Source: Paenibacillus solani
GTDB lineage: Bacteria > Bacillota > Bacilli > Paenibacillales > Paenibacillaceae
Assembly (NCBI RefSeq): GCF_001277345.1
Contig: NZ_LIUT01000001.1
Location: forward strand, 1,603,876-1,644,717
DNA length: 40,842 nucleotides
Direction: 5' to 3'
Within the stretch, counting starts at the first letter, position 1. Each line of letters starts with the position of its first letter. The position numbers and the translations under genes were made by a program. A model generated the notes under the pieces. The model was not told the DNA's origin. It did no database searches and worked only from the letters and a program-made list of their open reading frames with translations. Below, piece after piece: positions 32,040 through 40,771 of the stretch.

Positions 32040-33884
32040 TTAACTGGTCATCTTGAACTGGCTGTTATACAGCTCATAATAGAAGCCGCGTTTAGCCAGC
32101 AGTTCCTCATGTGTACCACGTTCGGCAATTCTGCCTTGGTTCATGACCAGGATCTGATCAGCTTCGCGAATGGTACTCAGACGATGAGCGATGACGAAGC
32201 TGGTACGGCCTTGCATCAAGGTCCGCATCGCGGTCTGAATATGCATTTCTGTCCGCGTATCGATGCTGCTTGTCGCTTCGTCCAGGATGAGGATAACCGG
32301 ATCGGCCAGCACCGCCCGGGCTATCGTCAAAAGCTGCCGCTGCCCCTGGCTAAGATTGCCTCCACCTGATAGTAGCTCCGTATTATAGCCTTCAGGCAGC
32401 TTCATGATGAAGTCATGTGCATTGGCTAGTTTGGCAGCAGCTTCAATCTCCTCGTCCGAGGCATCAAGCCGGCCGTAGCGAATGTTCTCCCGAATCGATG
32501 CGGAGAATACGTAGGCATCCTGAAGGACAATACCGAGCTTACTTCGCAGGTAGTCTTTGTCCAGCAGACGGATATCGTTACCGTCTATCGTGATTTTGCC
32601 AGCATCGATTTCATAGAAACGGGTGAGGAGATTGATGATTGTAGTTTTGCCTGCACCTGTCGGGCCTACAAGCGCAATGGTTTCACCCGGCCTGGCAGTG
32701 AGTGAGACATCCTCAAGAATAGGCATACCTTCTTTATAACTGAAGCTGACATGGTCAAATCGAACTTCGCCAAACATATCATCAGCATGCTGTTCTTCAG
32801 GCTTGTCTTGATATTCGGATTCGGTATCGATGACTTCAAAGACCCGTTCAGCTCCGGCTACGGCGGATTGCACAAGGTTAAACTGATTCGCCAAATCGTT
32901 CAGTGGCCGTTGGAACTGCTTCGAATAATTCAGAAAGGCCACGACGATGCCCACGGTGGTGTGGCCTGAGAAGGCCATGTAACCGCCAACTGCTGCAATC
33001 AAGGCGAAGCTTACGTTATTCAGGACGTTCATAACTGGACCGACGGTTCCTGAATAGATCTGGGCTTGAATGCTGGCATCTGTCAGCTTCTTATTCATCT
33101 GGTCGAACTCCGCAGCGGCGTGCCGCTCTCGACGATATACCTGAACAACCTTCTGACCCGAAACGGTTTCCTCAATGAAACCATTAAGTTCACCCAGCGT
33201 GCTCTGCTGCTTCGCAAAGTGCTTTCTTGTCCGGCTGGCAACCGTCTTCGTGAACAGCATAACGAGCGGAATGGTGACCATGCTCAAGAGTGTGAGCCAT
33301 ATATTCAGATACAGCATGATGGCAAGCGATCCAACCAGAGCCAGTACGCTTGAGATTAACTGAGTCACACTTTGATTCAGCGTCCCGGAGATGTTCTCGA
33401 TGTCATTGGTTGTCCGGCTCATTAATTCTCCATGCGTCCTGCTATCAAAGAAACGAAGAGGCAGGACCTGAAGTCTTCCGAAAATATCTCTCCGCATCGC
33501 CCGAATGGACTGCTGAGACACGTTAACCATCACATGCTGCTGCAGCCATGCAGAGAGAGCCGTACCGGCATAAACGGCAAGAAGAACGGCACATAGTCCA
33601 ATGAGTCCTTTGAAATCACCCGGTATGATGTAACGGTCCACAGCTGTCCCCAGCAAATAGGGAGCGATCAGGGATAGTATGGTTGTCATAAGCGTGAAAA
33701 TGAAAACAGCAATCATTCCGCCCTTAAACGGACGAATATAACTCCAGATCCGGCGTATCGTACCCATCGTATTCTTCGGCTTGGCTTTCGCCATGGTCAT
33801 TCCGCGTACGGGACTGCCGCCTCGCAAGCTAAGATCCGGAGCTGCTGTATTGCCATGTTGAGATTGTTGATCCGATTTAGCCAT
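32040..33884 (-). CDS. ABC exporter half-transporter, canonical NBD
   Basis: Membrane-fused ABC ATPase of the multidrug/lipid exporter type, 614 residues. Seen: a cytoplasmic N-tail (1-45), six membrane helices (about 55-350), and an NBD (about 375-605) with Walker A GPTGAGKTT, Q-loop VLQDAYVFSASIREN, signature LSQGQRQLL, Walker B ILILDEATSSID with the catalytic Glu, and H-loop IAHRLST. The signature has Gln instead of the first Gly (LSQGQ for LSGGQ), as found in the subunit that completes the degenerate site of heterodimeric exporters. It overlaps the upstream partner gene by eight bases. A good GGAGGT site precedes the ATG. The partner is frameshifted. Confidence 0.92.
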   Translation of the reverse strand: MAKSDQQSQHGNTAAPDLSLRGGSPVRGMTMAKAKPKNTMGTIRRIWSYIRPFKGGMIAVFIFTLMTTILSLIAPYLLGTAVDRYIIPGDFKGLIGLCAVLLAVYAGTALSAWLQQHVMVNVSQQSIRAMRRDIFGRLQVLPLRFFDSRTHGELMSRTTNDIENISGTLNQSVTQLISSVLALVGSLAIMLYLNIWLTLLSMVTIPLVMLFTKTVASRTRKHFAKQQSTLGELNGFIEETVSGQKVVQVYRRERHAAAEFDQMNKKLTDASIQAQIYSGTVGPVMNVLNNVSFALIAAVGGYMAFSGHTTVGIVVAFLNYSKQFQRPLNDLANQFNLVQSAVAGAERVFEVIDTESEYQDKPEEQHADDMFGEVRFDHVSFSYKEGMPILEDVSLTARPGETIALVGPTGAGKTTIINLLTRFYEIDAGKITIDGNDIRLLDKDYLRSKLGIVLQDAYVFSASIRENIRYGRLDASDEEIEAAAKLANAHDFIMKLPEGYNTELLSGGGNLSQGQRQLLTIARAVLADPVILILDEATSSIDTRTEMHIQTAMRTLMQGRTSFVIAHRLSTIREADQILVMNQGRIAERGTHEELLAKRGFYYELYNSQFKMTS

Positions 33885-35627
33885 GGGAAGCTACCTCCTT
33901 GCCGAATTGCGATTGATAAATATCCTGATACAAATCACATGAAGCAAGCAGTTCGTTGTGCGTTCCTTGAGCAACTAGTTTCCCATCATCCAGAACTAAT
34001 ATGAGATCGGCATCCATCACGGACGAAATGCGCTGGGCAATCATGAGGCAGGTGCGTCCTATCATCAGCTTGGCCAACTCTTTCTGCAGCCTCGATTCTG
34101 TTCCCATATCGATGGCGCTCATGCTGTCATCAAGAATAAGAATCGAGGGGCGCAGCAATAAGGCTCTTGCGATGGATATCCTCTGCTTCTGTCCGCCGGA
34201 GAGATTGACACCGCGCTGTCCAAGCATGGTATCGTAACCTTCCGGCATGGATGAAATAAACTCATGCGCTTGCGCAGCCTTAGCCGCAGCAATGACGTCT
34301 TCATCATCAGCATCCGGCTTTCCGTAGCGGATGTTATCGCGGATGGAGCCTGAGAAGAGAATGGACTCCTGCAGGACGATGCCAATTCGCTCACGTAATG
34401 CGGACAAGTCCATATGCCGCACATCGGTTCCATCGATGAATATCCGCCCGGATGTTACATCGTATAAACGGGGGAGCAGGGATACCAGTGAGGTTTTTCC
34501 AGAACCGGTGGCTCCCATAATCGCAACAGTCTGCCCCGGCCGTACCTTGAAACTGACATCTTGCAATACAGGCTTCTGTATCTTGGGATCATAGGAGAAG
34601 GTCACGTGGTCATATAAGATTTCTCCTTGCTTGTACGAATTCATGGTCGGATTGGCTTCGTTCACGATTTCGGATTCCATATGCATGACTTCCTGGATAC
34701 GATCAGCAGACACCTTGGCTGTCGAGATTCGCACCAGCATCATTGCGACAGAAGAAACAGAGAACAGCACCTGCGTAACATAGTTAATGAAAGCTACCAG
34801 TCGTCCGACCTCAAATGAACCATCGATGGCATTTTTTCCACCAAGCCACAGGACAATTACGATGCTGATATTCAGGATCATCGTCAGGATAGGCATATTG
34901 AGGGCGACGATGCGCTGAGTCTTCACCGAAACCTGCGTAAAGTCCGAATTGGCATGATGGAACCGGTCCTTCTCATAACCGGCCCGCACGAATGCTTTGG
35001 AAACCCGGATGCCTGCAAAGTTCTCCTTCAGCACCGTATTCACTTTATCAAGCTTCTTCTGAACGGTGGCGAACAAGGGCAGGGTAGCCCGGATCAGGAA
35101 AAACATCACAATAAACAACAGCGGAACGGCAACAGCCAGAATGATGGCCAGCTTGGGGCTGATAATGACCGCCATGATGATGCTGCCAATCGCCAGAAAC
35201 GGAGAACGCACGAAGATGCGGAGCAGCATCTGCACCATCGTCTGCAGCTGGACGATATCGTTGGTTAATCTTGTGATGAGTGATCCGGTAGATATTTCAT
35301 CGAGATTGCGGAACGATAGAGTTTGTACTTTGCGAAATAAATCCCGGCGCAGATATCGGCGCCAAAACGCTGCGAAGCAATCGAAGAATAGATTGTACAC
35401 CCCACACCTCCGACAAGCCCGACGGCAGCTGCCCCCAGCATGAACAGACCGGTCCTTAGAATGTGTGAAGTATCGTTTTGCATGACGCCTTGGTCAATAA
35501 TGCTTGCCATGAGCATGGGCTGCAGCAGGTCCATGGCAACCTCCAGCAGCATAAGCAAGGGTGCAAGCAGGGCCGCGGCCCAATGTGGACGTAAGTAACG
35601 AAATAGTTTGAGCAAAGATACTGGCAC
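33877..35627 (-). pseudogene. ABC exporter half-transporter, degenerate NBD, frameshifted
   Basis: Partner subunit of the heterodimeric exporter. Two frames cover it: the N-terminal part (start GTG 35627 or TTG 35615; LLKLFRYLRPHWAAALLAP to SSIASQRFGAD) and the main part (RRDLFRKVQTLSF to the stop at 33877). They must join at about 35349-35357, where GATATCTGCGCCGG reads out of frame; removing AT would restore the expected D-L-R-R-D-L-F. Seen in the NBD: Walker A GATGSGKTS, signature LSGGQKQR, Walker B ILILDDSMSAID with Asp in place of catalytic Glu, and IAQRISS with Gln in place of the H-loop His. These are the classical changes of the degenerate half of heterodimeric exporters. Either a true inactivating mutation or a sequencing/assembly error. 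Confidence 0.85.
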
Positions 35628-35796
35628 CTTCTTTATTCTTTTTGTCTAAATAACAAGGTAAGCCATCCGCTTCAATCTTGTCAAAGGGAAAAGGGACAGG
35701 CACACTTATCTCTCTTAAGAAAAAATTTAACTTTTCTCTACTTTTCCTTAAACTCTATTCATTATTCTGGAGAGACCAAGCTAGAGGGAGTTGTTT

Positions 35797-36702
35797 ATGT
35801 TGAAAAAGGGTTTAATCATACTCGTTATATTTATATTGGTCGGATGCGATTCCATTTTGACGGACAGGCCTAACGAGAATGATAGAGTGGACATTAGAGA
35901 TGGACAAAAATTAAAAGTGGGTACAGACACGCAATCGAATCAGCCATCAGGAACCATTACGATACATGTAACAGATGAACAAGTGACACGTGGAAATTTG
36001 GTGCTGGTTAATAAGAATCACCCGCTTGATCCGGAAGCGGTACCGGAGGATATCGTAACATTGTTTGAGAATCGAGACTTAATGCATGGTTATGTCGTTC
36101 TGGACAATACAATCCGGTTATCACACAGTGTGGCGGAACATTTCCGTAATATGATTGGAGCCGCAGGAGAAGACGGAGTCAATCACTTCATGATCAGCAG
36201 CGGATATCGCGATGAAGATGAGCAAGAACAGCTATATCGAGAAAAAGGTTCCGATTACGCCCTACCTCCAGGCTACAGCGAACATAATCTCGGGCTTTCG
36301 ATGGATATCGGTTCGACGCAGCAGTCGATTGATCGATCGCCCGAAGGGAAGTGGCTGAAGGAGCATGCATGGGCGTACGGATTCATTCTGCGTTATCCTC
36401 AAGACAAGACAAAGATTACAGGTATTCAGTATGAACCGTGGCATTTTCGTTATGTTGGTCAGCCGCACAGCATGATTATGAAGGAACTGAATCTTACATT
36501 GGAAGAATATCTTGATTATCTGAAGGATAGATCCAGCTATAGAACGACCGTTGAGGGGAATGAATATGAGGTGAAATATGTTCCTGTTACGTCCAAAGAT
36601 ATGGAGATTGAGATACCGGCAGAAAGCGAGTATGAGATATCGGGAAACAATATGGACGGAATTATTGTGACGGTACAGTTAAACAGGGTTGAAACGAAAT
36701 GA
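35797..36702 (+). CDS. vanY: VanY-type D,D-carboxypeptidase, lipoprotein
   Basis: Zinc D-alanyl-D-alanine carboxypeptidase of the M15/VanY family, acting outside the membrane on peptidoglycan stems. Seen (301 residues): lipoprotein signal with lipid Cys17 in ILVGC; catalytic domain (about 85-235) with SSGYRDEDEQ, the zinc motif SEHNLGLSMDIG (His and Asp) and EPWHFRYVG (catalytic Glu and third zinc His). A C-terminal 70-residue extension (TVEGNEYEVKYVPV and following) is not part of the catalytic core. ATG 35797 has TAGAGGGAG six bases upstream; TTG 35791 overlaps this. Its stop overlaps the vanZ start (ATGA). No vanHAX or vanRS genes are near. Confidence 0.9.
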   Translation: MLKKGLIILVIFILVGCDSILTDRPNENDRVDIRDGQKLKVGTDTQSNQPSGTITIHVTDEQVTRGNLVLVNKNHPLDPEAVPEDIVTLFENRDLMHGYVVLDNTIRLSHSVAEHFRNMIGAAGEDGVNHFMISSGYRDEDEQEQLYREKGSDYALPPGYSEHNLGLSMDIGSTQQSIDRSPEGKWLKEHAWAYGFILRYPQDKTKITGIQYEPWHFRYVGQPHSMIMKELNLTLEEYLDYLKDRSSYRTTVEGNEYEVKYVPVTSKDMEIEIPAESEYEISGNNMDGIIVTVQLNRVETK

Positions 36703-37262
36703 AATTATCGTATAAATGGTTCCTTGTCATACCATGTCTTGTTTATCTTTATATCTTGCTCAAGGTGATTTTGTTTAAGTTCGGTTCCGTAGATCTATCA
36801 TTTCTGTGGGAGCAGCTGAATCGAGCGATTGAGAACCCGCAACGTATGCAGAACCGATTGCAGCTGGCTAATTTGACGCCCTTTGAATCCATTCGTATGA
36901 ATTTGAAGAACCTTTCGAGTCCGCATGATGTGATTAATCTCTTTGGCAATATCGCCATATTCATGCCCACCGGTATATTCGTAGGTCTTTTGTTCAGGAG
37001 CAAGCTCCTCGGGTTCATTGGCACTTGTGTGATATCCTTCGCGTTAAGCTTGGGGCTGGAGTGCTCACAGCTCGTGTTCACCATGGGAACTTTCGACGTG
37101 GATGATCTCATTCTTAATACGATGGGCGGCGTCCTTGGGTATTTGGTGTTCCTTATACTTAGAGGACTCTATACAGCAGTTTCGTCTATCGGACCTGTAA
37201 GAACAGGAGAGCATGAGACGGGGAGCAGCTCTAAACCGCAGCATATGCGGCATGAAAAATAA
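36699..37262 (+). CDS. vanZ: VanZ family membrane protein
   Basis: 187 residues with about four to five hydrophobic helices (8-28, 83-105, 108-130, 145-163). Seen: the VanZ pattern NLFGNIAIFMPTGIFVG, SLGLECSQLVFTMGTFDVDDLILNTMGGVLGYL. Known: VanZ proteins give low-level teicoplanin resistance in Tn1546 by an unclear mechanism, and related VanZ genes change glycopeptide susceptibility in other Bacillota. The ATG overlaps the vanY stop by four bases, so the two are coupled. A terminator follows. Confidence 0.92.
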   Translation: MKLSYKWFLVIPCLVYLYILLKVILFKFGSVDLSFLWEQLNRAIENPQRMQNRLQLANLTPFESIRMNLKNLSSPHDVINLFGNIAIFMPTGIFVGLLFRSKLLGFIGTCVISFALSLGLECSQLVFTMGTFDVDDLILNTMGGVLGYLVFLILRGLYTAVSSIGPVRTGEHETGSSSKPQHMRHEK

Positions 37263-37293
37263 AAGAAACCCGGCCCCCAGGCCGGGTTTCTTT
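37263..37293. terminator. Bidirectional terminator between vanZ and the sigma-fusion gene
   Basis: AAAGAAACCCGGCC / GGCCGGGTTTCTTT perfect stem, CCCA loop. T-rich on both strands. Confidence 0.93.
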
Positions 37294-37299
37294 ATCAAG

Positions 37300-38520
37300 C
37301 TAAATTAGTTGGTTTTGTAACGCTTCTACCCATTGTCTATGAAGCTCTTCCTTAGTCAGGTGAAAGATGCCGTGATAATCATCCAGATTTCGGATGAATT
37401 GATTTAATCGACCTAGCCCATATTCCTTGGTTATATACTCTATGATCAGATATGAAAATTGAAATCCTGTCTTGCCAAATTCCCAGGAATGGTCGTTAAG
37501 TTCCTCGAAGCTGGGAATAGTCCCATTACGGATCGCTTCGGAAGTGGTGCTTCGAATGAAATCTCTGGACATTTGCTGAGCTTCGTAACCTCCGATCCCC
37601 TGGCGGATCCATTTAGGAGTGAGTGGATTAATGTCACTAATCAACCACATCGTATACAAGTGCAGCGTGGACCTTAGGATCGATTGATACGTATGTTCGG
37701 GCCCCGGGTTCAAGGGCGAGACGATTTTTAAGATGTTGTTATCGAATGTGCCCATGAACCAATCAGGTGCATCTACTTCTCCTACTGCTTGATGAAACGT
37801 TGGCAGATCGGGATATATTTCAATAACAATCTTGCTTGAAGGCTGATGTTTATATTTCGCTGTGATCTGTTCTACATTATTCTTAAGTTCTTGAAAGAGG
37901 TCCTCATGTACCTTGCTCTGGCGATGACTGCCTTCACTTTTGCTTTCAATGGATATCAAATCGAGAATCGACATCATGGTGATGTCCCCCCATTCTTTTA
38001 ATTCTTTTTTTAACTTTTCCAAAGCACGGTATAAACGGTTTTTAACCGCACTTTCACGCATGCCCACGATCTTGGATATTTCGGATAGAGTACAATCCAC
38101 GAAAAATCGCAGGGATATAATCTGCTGATCAAGCTCACTTAGCTGCTTAAGTGCCGCGCCAATATCAATTCGAATATCAACATATCTGGCAAAATCAAGG
38201 GAGATCGACTGTGATTCATAGCTTGTAAAGTCATAAGGCATCTCATGTTTTCGTGATATGCTTCGATATTCATTTTTTACAGTGTTCTGGGCTATTTTGA
38301 AGATCCAAGTGAACAGACTGGAGTTTCGATTAAACTTATCGAGATTCTCCATTACCTTTATGAACACTTGTTGTGTTAAGTCATCTGCAGCCATCGGATT
38401 TACTTTCAATGCGAGATAATGGCGAATCCTCAGGCGGTATTCTTCATACACATCTTCAAATATGTGCTTGGTTCCCTGATTATCCGGATAAACAGGGAGA
38501 TTGTCATGAGCTCGTGACAT
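37300..38520 (-). CDS. ECF-like sigma factor fused to an inactive peptidase-MA-like domain
   Basis: 406 residues, unbroken. Seen: sigma-2 (about 20-90: FEDVYEEYRLRIRHYLAL, ADDLTQQVFIKVMENLDKF, FTWIFKIAQNTVKNEYR), sigma-4 (about 125-175: LSELDQQIISLRFFVDCTLSEI, MRESAVKNRLYRALEKLKKEL), a linker, and a C-terminal domain (about 228-402). That domain follows the peptidase-MA pattern: SSKIVIEIYPDLPTFHQAVG, PDWFMGTFDNNILKIVSP, then where HExxH is expected RSTLH (283-287), and TPKWIRQGIGGYE (301-313), where active enzymes have W..EG. Zinc ligands and catalytic Glu are thus lost. ATG 38520 has GAGGAGG nine bases upstream. No anti-sigma gene adjoins it. Inferred: a self-regulated sigma factor with a pseudoprotease sensor. 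Confidence 0.8.
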   Translation of the reverse strand: MSRAHDNLPVYPDNQGTKHIFEDVYEEYRLRIRHYLALKVNPMAADDLTQQVFIKVMENLDKFNRNSSLFTWIFKIAQNTVKNEYRSISRKHEMPYDFTSYESQSISLDFARYVDIRIDIGAALKQLSELDQQIISLRFFVDCTLSEISKIVGMRESAVKNRLYRALEKLKKELKEWGDITMMSILDLISIESKSEGSHRQSKVHEDLFQELKNNVEQITAKYKHQPSSKIVIEIYPDLPTFHQAVGEVDAPDWFMGTFDNNILKIVSPLNPGPEHTYQSILRSTLHLYTMWLISDINPLTPKWIRQGIGGYEAQQMSRDFIRSTTSEAIRNGTIPSFEELNDHSWEFGKTGFQFSYLIIEYITKEYGLGRLNQFIRNLDDYHGIFHLTKEELHRQWVEALQNQLI

Positions 38521-38751
38521 GGATAAGAACCTCCTCTTGACCTTACAACTCATTAGACACCGGAAGAAGGTAAAAAGCCACATTCGACTGTAAAAAAAAT
38601 TCTAAAGCAAACTATTGTGTTAATGTACTGTGCTGCCAGAGCTAGGTTATCGAAGCAATTTATATGAAATCTCTGGTAAAGGCACAGGATAAAAAGGCGT
38701 AATTGCATATGATGTCATCATCAAGAGCATGGGAAGCGAGGTGATCCTATA

Positions 38752-39153
38752 ATGGCTTCAAATCGCGCAAGGAAGTCCAGAACTGCTTCCAAGACCAGAG
38801 CCCCGCAGCAATGGGTGGGTCAACCGGTCGTAGTCGTTCTCAAGGATGGCAGCTGCTACTTTGGAGAACTGACTCAGATTCAAGACCGTGAGGTGATGAT
38901 ATCGGGCCTTCTCGCCAACAAAAAAATGCCCACTTCAGTTGCTTGCAGCGGAGATAAAGCGCAAATATCCGGCTTTTTAAGCGGTTTGTTTGGGGGGCCA
39001 CCCCGTGCACCAGTAGCAGAAGGTGCTGCGGAAGGGGGAGCGGCTGGCCGTCCAAGCGCCTTTGGTTTTTTTGGGCAAATCGTACCTCATATCAAACTTG
39101 GGATGGACGTAATTAAAACCATTATGCCGCTAATGGCGATGTTTAAAATATAA
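38752..39153 (+). CDS. Small basic Sm-like protein of unknown function
   Basis: 133 residues. Seen: a basic N-terminal tail (ASNRARKSRTASKTRAPQQ), a short beta-barrel-like segment WVGQPVVVVLKDGSCYFGEL...REVMISGL that resembles an Sm/LSm-type fold or the GerQ core, a Gly/Ala-rich linker (GGPPRAPVAEGAAEGGAAG) and a hydrophobic C-terminus (VPHIKLGMDVIKTIMPLMAMF). The hydrophobic end might insert in or contact a membrane. Not recognised further; a spore-coat role is only a guess from the resemblance to GerQ. GAGGTGATC precedes the ATG by about eight bases. Single gene with its own terminator. Confidence 0.7.
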   Translation: MASNRARKSRTASKTRAPQQWVGQPVVVVLKDGSCYFGELTQIQDREVMISGLLANKKMPTSVACSGDKAQISGFLSGLFGGPPRAPVAEGAAEGGAAGRPSAFGFFGQIVPHIKLGMDVIKTIMPLMAMFKI

Positions 39154-39180
39154 TCACGGTATTACTTGCTTGTATGATAA

Positions 39181-39216
39181 AGAAGCTTGAACGGTTCATT
39201 CAAGCTTCTTTTTTTA
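39181..39216 (+). terminator. Rho-independent terminator of the Sm-like gene
   Basis: AGAAGCTTGAA / TTCAAGCTTCT stem, seven-base loop, seven T. Convergent with the following kinase gene. Confidence 0.92.
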
Positions 39217-39245
39217 TATGAGACATGACCAAGGCATACCCATTC

Positions 39246-40160
39246 TCACGAATTGGCAATGGCACGCTGTATAATCGATTTAGCTTCCAATGCAATGACT
39301 TCTTCTTTGTCATTGATGGCCTGCATGAGTATTAACATGGGGATGTATACAGCGATCATCTGCGCCAGTATCTGGGTCTCTTCGTCTACTTCCCCATAAA
39401 TCTCATAGAATGCATGCCTTGATGCCGGGGGCAAGAAGCTGTACGCGATACTCAGGTCACAGGCAGGATGCCCAATGTTAACGTCACCCCAATCAATGAT
39501 TCCCGTGAGCTTGCCGGTATCGTCGACCAGCATGTTTTTAAAGTGGAGATCTCCATGGATAAGGACATGTTGAGGCTTCACCCGATCCAGGGTGATGCCA
39601 TGCAGATATTCTGCGATTTCATTCAATTCCTCTTGAGTAATAAAGAGGGTAAGATGATCTAGAAAACTCAGCATTTTATCTTTGCGTTCAGCGAGATCTG
39701 TCAGATTGCGCTGATCAAACAGTACCCCCTCCTGCTGCGCCGTTGTTACTGGAAATGCGTGCAGGTTCTTCAGGAAGCGAGCGAGCGTTACTGTCGATTG
39801 CTTCCGAGCTTTATCCGATATGCCAATCGGAAACTTTCCTGATAGATAGGTATATCCGAGAAAGGGAAATGGATACTCTTCGCTCCCTTCTCCGAAGAAG
39901 AGAGGCTTAGAATAAGGAATCGTTATGTAGTTTTCAAGCTTAGGGAGAATTCTCGCTTCGGTTCTTAATAAAGAAACGGCTATTTGTCTTCTGGGAAAAC
40001 GAAACACGTAATCATCGCCGATACGAAAGACGGAATTGTCCCATCCGTTCCCAATTTCTTGGATCGGGAGGGAGGATAATTGCGGAAATTGGTGGTGAAT
40101 CAATTGCTGGACTAATGGCTTAGTAATCTCCCAATCCGCATCCCATAGTTGACGGCCCAT
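39246..40160 (-). CDS. Aminoglycoside phosphotransferase (APH) family kinase
   Basis: Small-molecule kinase of the APH/choline kinase fold, 304 residues, cytoplasmic. Seen: the N-lobe segments GNGWDNSVFRIGDDYVFRFPRR with the ATP-binding Lys position replaced by Arg (FRFPRR), the catalytic loop HGDLHFKNMLV (Asp and Asn present), and the metal-binding IDWGDVNIGHPACDLS. These are the Brenner-type motifs of the family. Substrate unknown; many chromosomal members act on metabolites and do not give resistance. ATG 40160 is preferred, as TTG 40172 abuts the AAGGAG site. Confidence 0.88.
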   Translation of the reverse strand: MGRQLWDADWEITKPLVQQLIHHQFPQLSSLPIQEIGNGWDNSVFRIGDDYVFRFPRRQIAVSLLRTEARILPKLENYITIPYSKPLFFGEGSEEYPFPFLGYTYLSGKFPIGISDKARKQSTVTLARFLKNLHAFPVTTAQQEGVLFDQRNLTDLAERKDKMLSFLDHLTLFITQEELNEIAEYLHGITLDRVKPQHVLIHGDLHFKNMLVDDTGKLTGIIDWGDVNIGHPACDLSIAYSFLPPASRHAFYEIYGEVDEETQILAQMIAVYIPMLILMQAINDKEEVIALEAKSIIQRAIANS

Positions 40161-40401
40161 ATCAGGTTTCAACTCCTTAAGCTAAAATATTTGTTGGATG
40201 AAGTGGAACACTTATCAAGTCTATAGCTTCGCTCCGTACACAGCAAGTGAAACAATAAGTATAACCGTGTATTGCTGATGAATTTGAATATTAAATCATA
40301 GTGATTCCTTTCACATAAACATTATTGTATAGTAGATAGGAAGGACAAAAGTCACTTTGGACAGCTACAAGACAATAAATCGACGAAATGAAGGGATTAG
40401 A

Positions 40402-40716
40402 GTGCCATATTTACGTTTTAAGGGATTTCCAGAAGTCTTTCTTGAAGAACTAACGCCAAAGGTTGTTGAGGAATTCGCGGGGATTGTGCAAATCCCGAAG
40501 GAAATTGTGAAAATCGAAGGGCTTCCTTATCAGATCATTACAAATACGCCATTATCTGTGGAAATTCTTATGTTCCAAAGATCTCAGGAAATTCATGATG
40601 CGATCGCAGCCAGCATTCACGACATTCTGTCGGAACACGGGTATCGGAACGTACATATTTTCTTCGTGATTCTTCAGCGGAATCTTTATTATAAAGAAGG
40701 CAGGCCTTTAGAATAA
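40402..40716 (+). CDS. DUF1904 family protein
   Basis: 104 residues, function unknown. Seen: VPYLRFKGFPEVFLEELTPKVVEEFAGI at the N-terminus, a central IPKEIVKIEGLPY, VEILMFQRSQEIHDAIAASIHDIL, and VHIFFVILQRNLYYKEGRPLE, which match the DUF1904 pattern (tautomerase-like fold) from memory. GTG 40402 is preferred because AAGGGA lies six bases upstream and family members begin with Met-Pro; TTG 40357 would add 15 residues without a ribosome binding site. It is the last gene before the right-hand intron. Confidence 0.82.
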   Translation: MPYLRFKGFPEVFLEELTPKVVEEFAGIVQIPKEIVKIEGLPYQIITNTPLSVEILMFQRSQEIHDAIAASIHDILSEHGYRNVHIFFVILQRNLYYKEGRPLE

Positions 40717-40733
40717 TAAAATGAAACAAATTA

Positions 40734-40770
40734 GAACAAGGGTGCATAAAGAGGCATCCTTGTTCTTTTA
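40734..40770 (+). terminator. Terminator of the DUF1904 gene; intron insertion site
   Basis: GAACAAGGGTGC pairs with GCATCCTTGTTC around an eight-base loop, followed by TTTTA. The group IIC intron starts two bases after the T run. Confidence 0.88.
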
Positions 40771-40771
40771 G

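Noticed and set aside
35797..37262. Vancomycin resistance cluster
   Set aside because: Only VanY- and VanZ-like genes are present; the required vanH, vanA/B ligase and vanX are absent, so no high-level resistance can be claimed.
39246..40160. Aminoglycoside resistance gene
   Set aside because: The APH fold is shared by many metabolite kinases, and nothing in the sequence or context indicates an antibiotic substrate.
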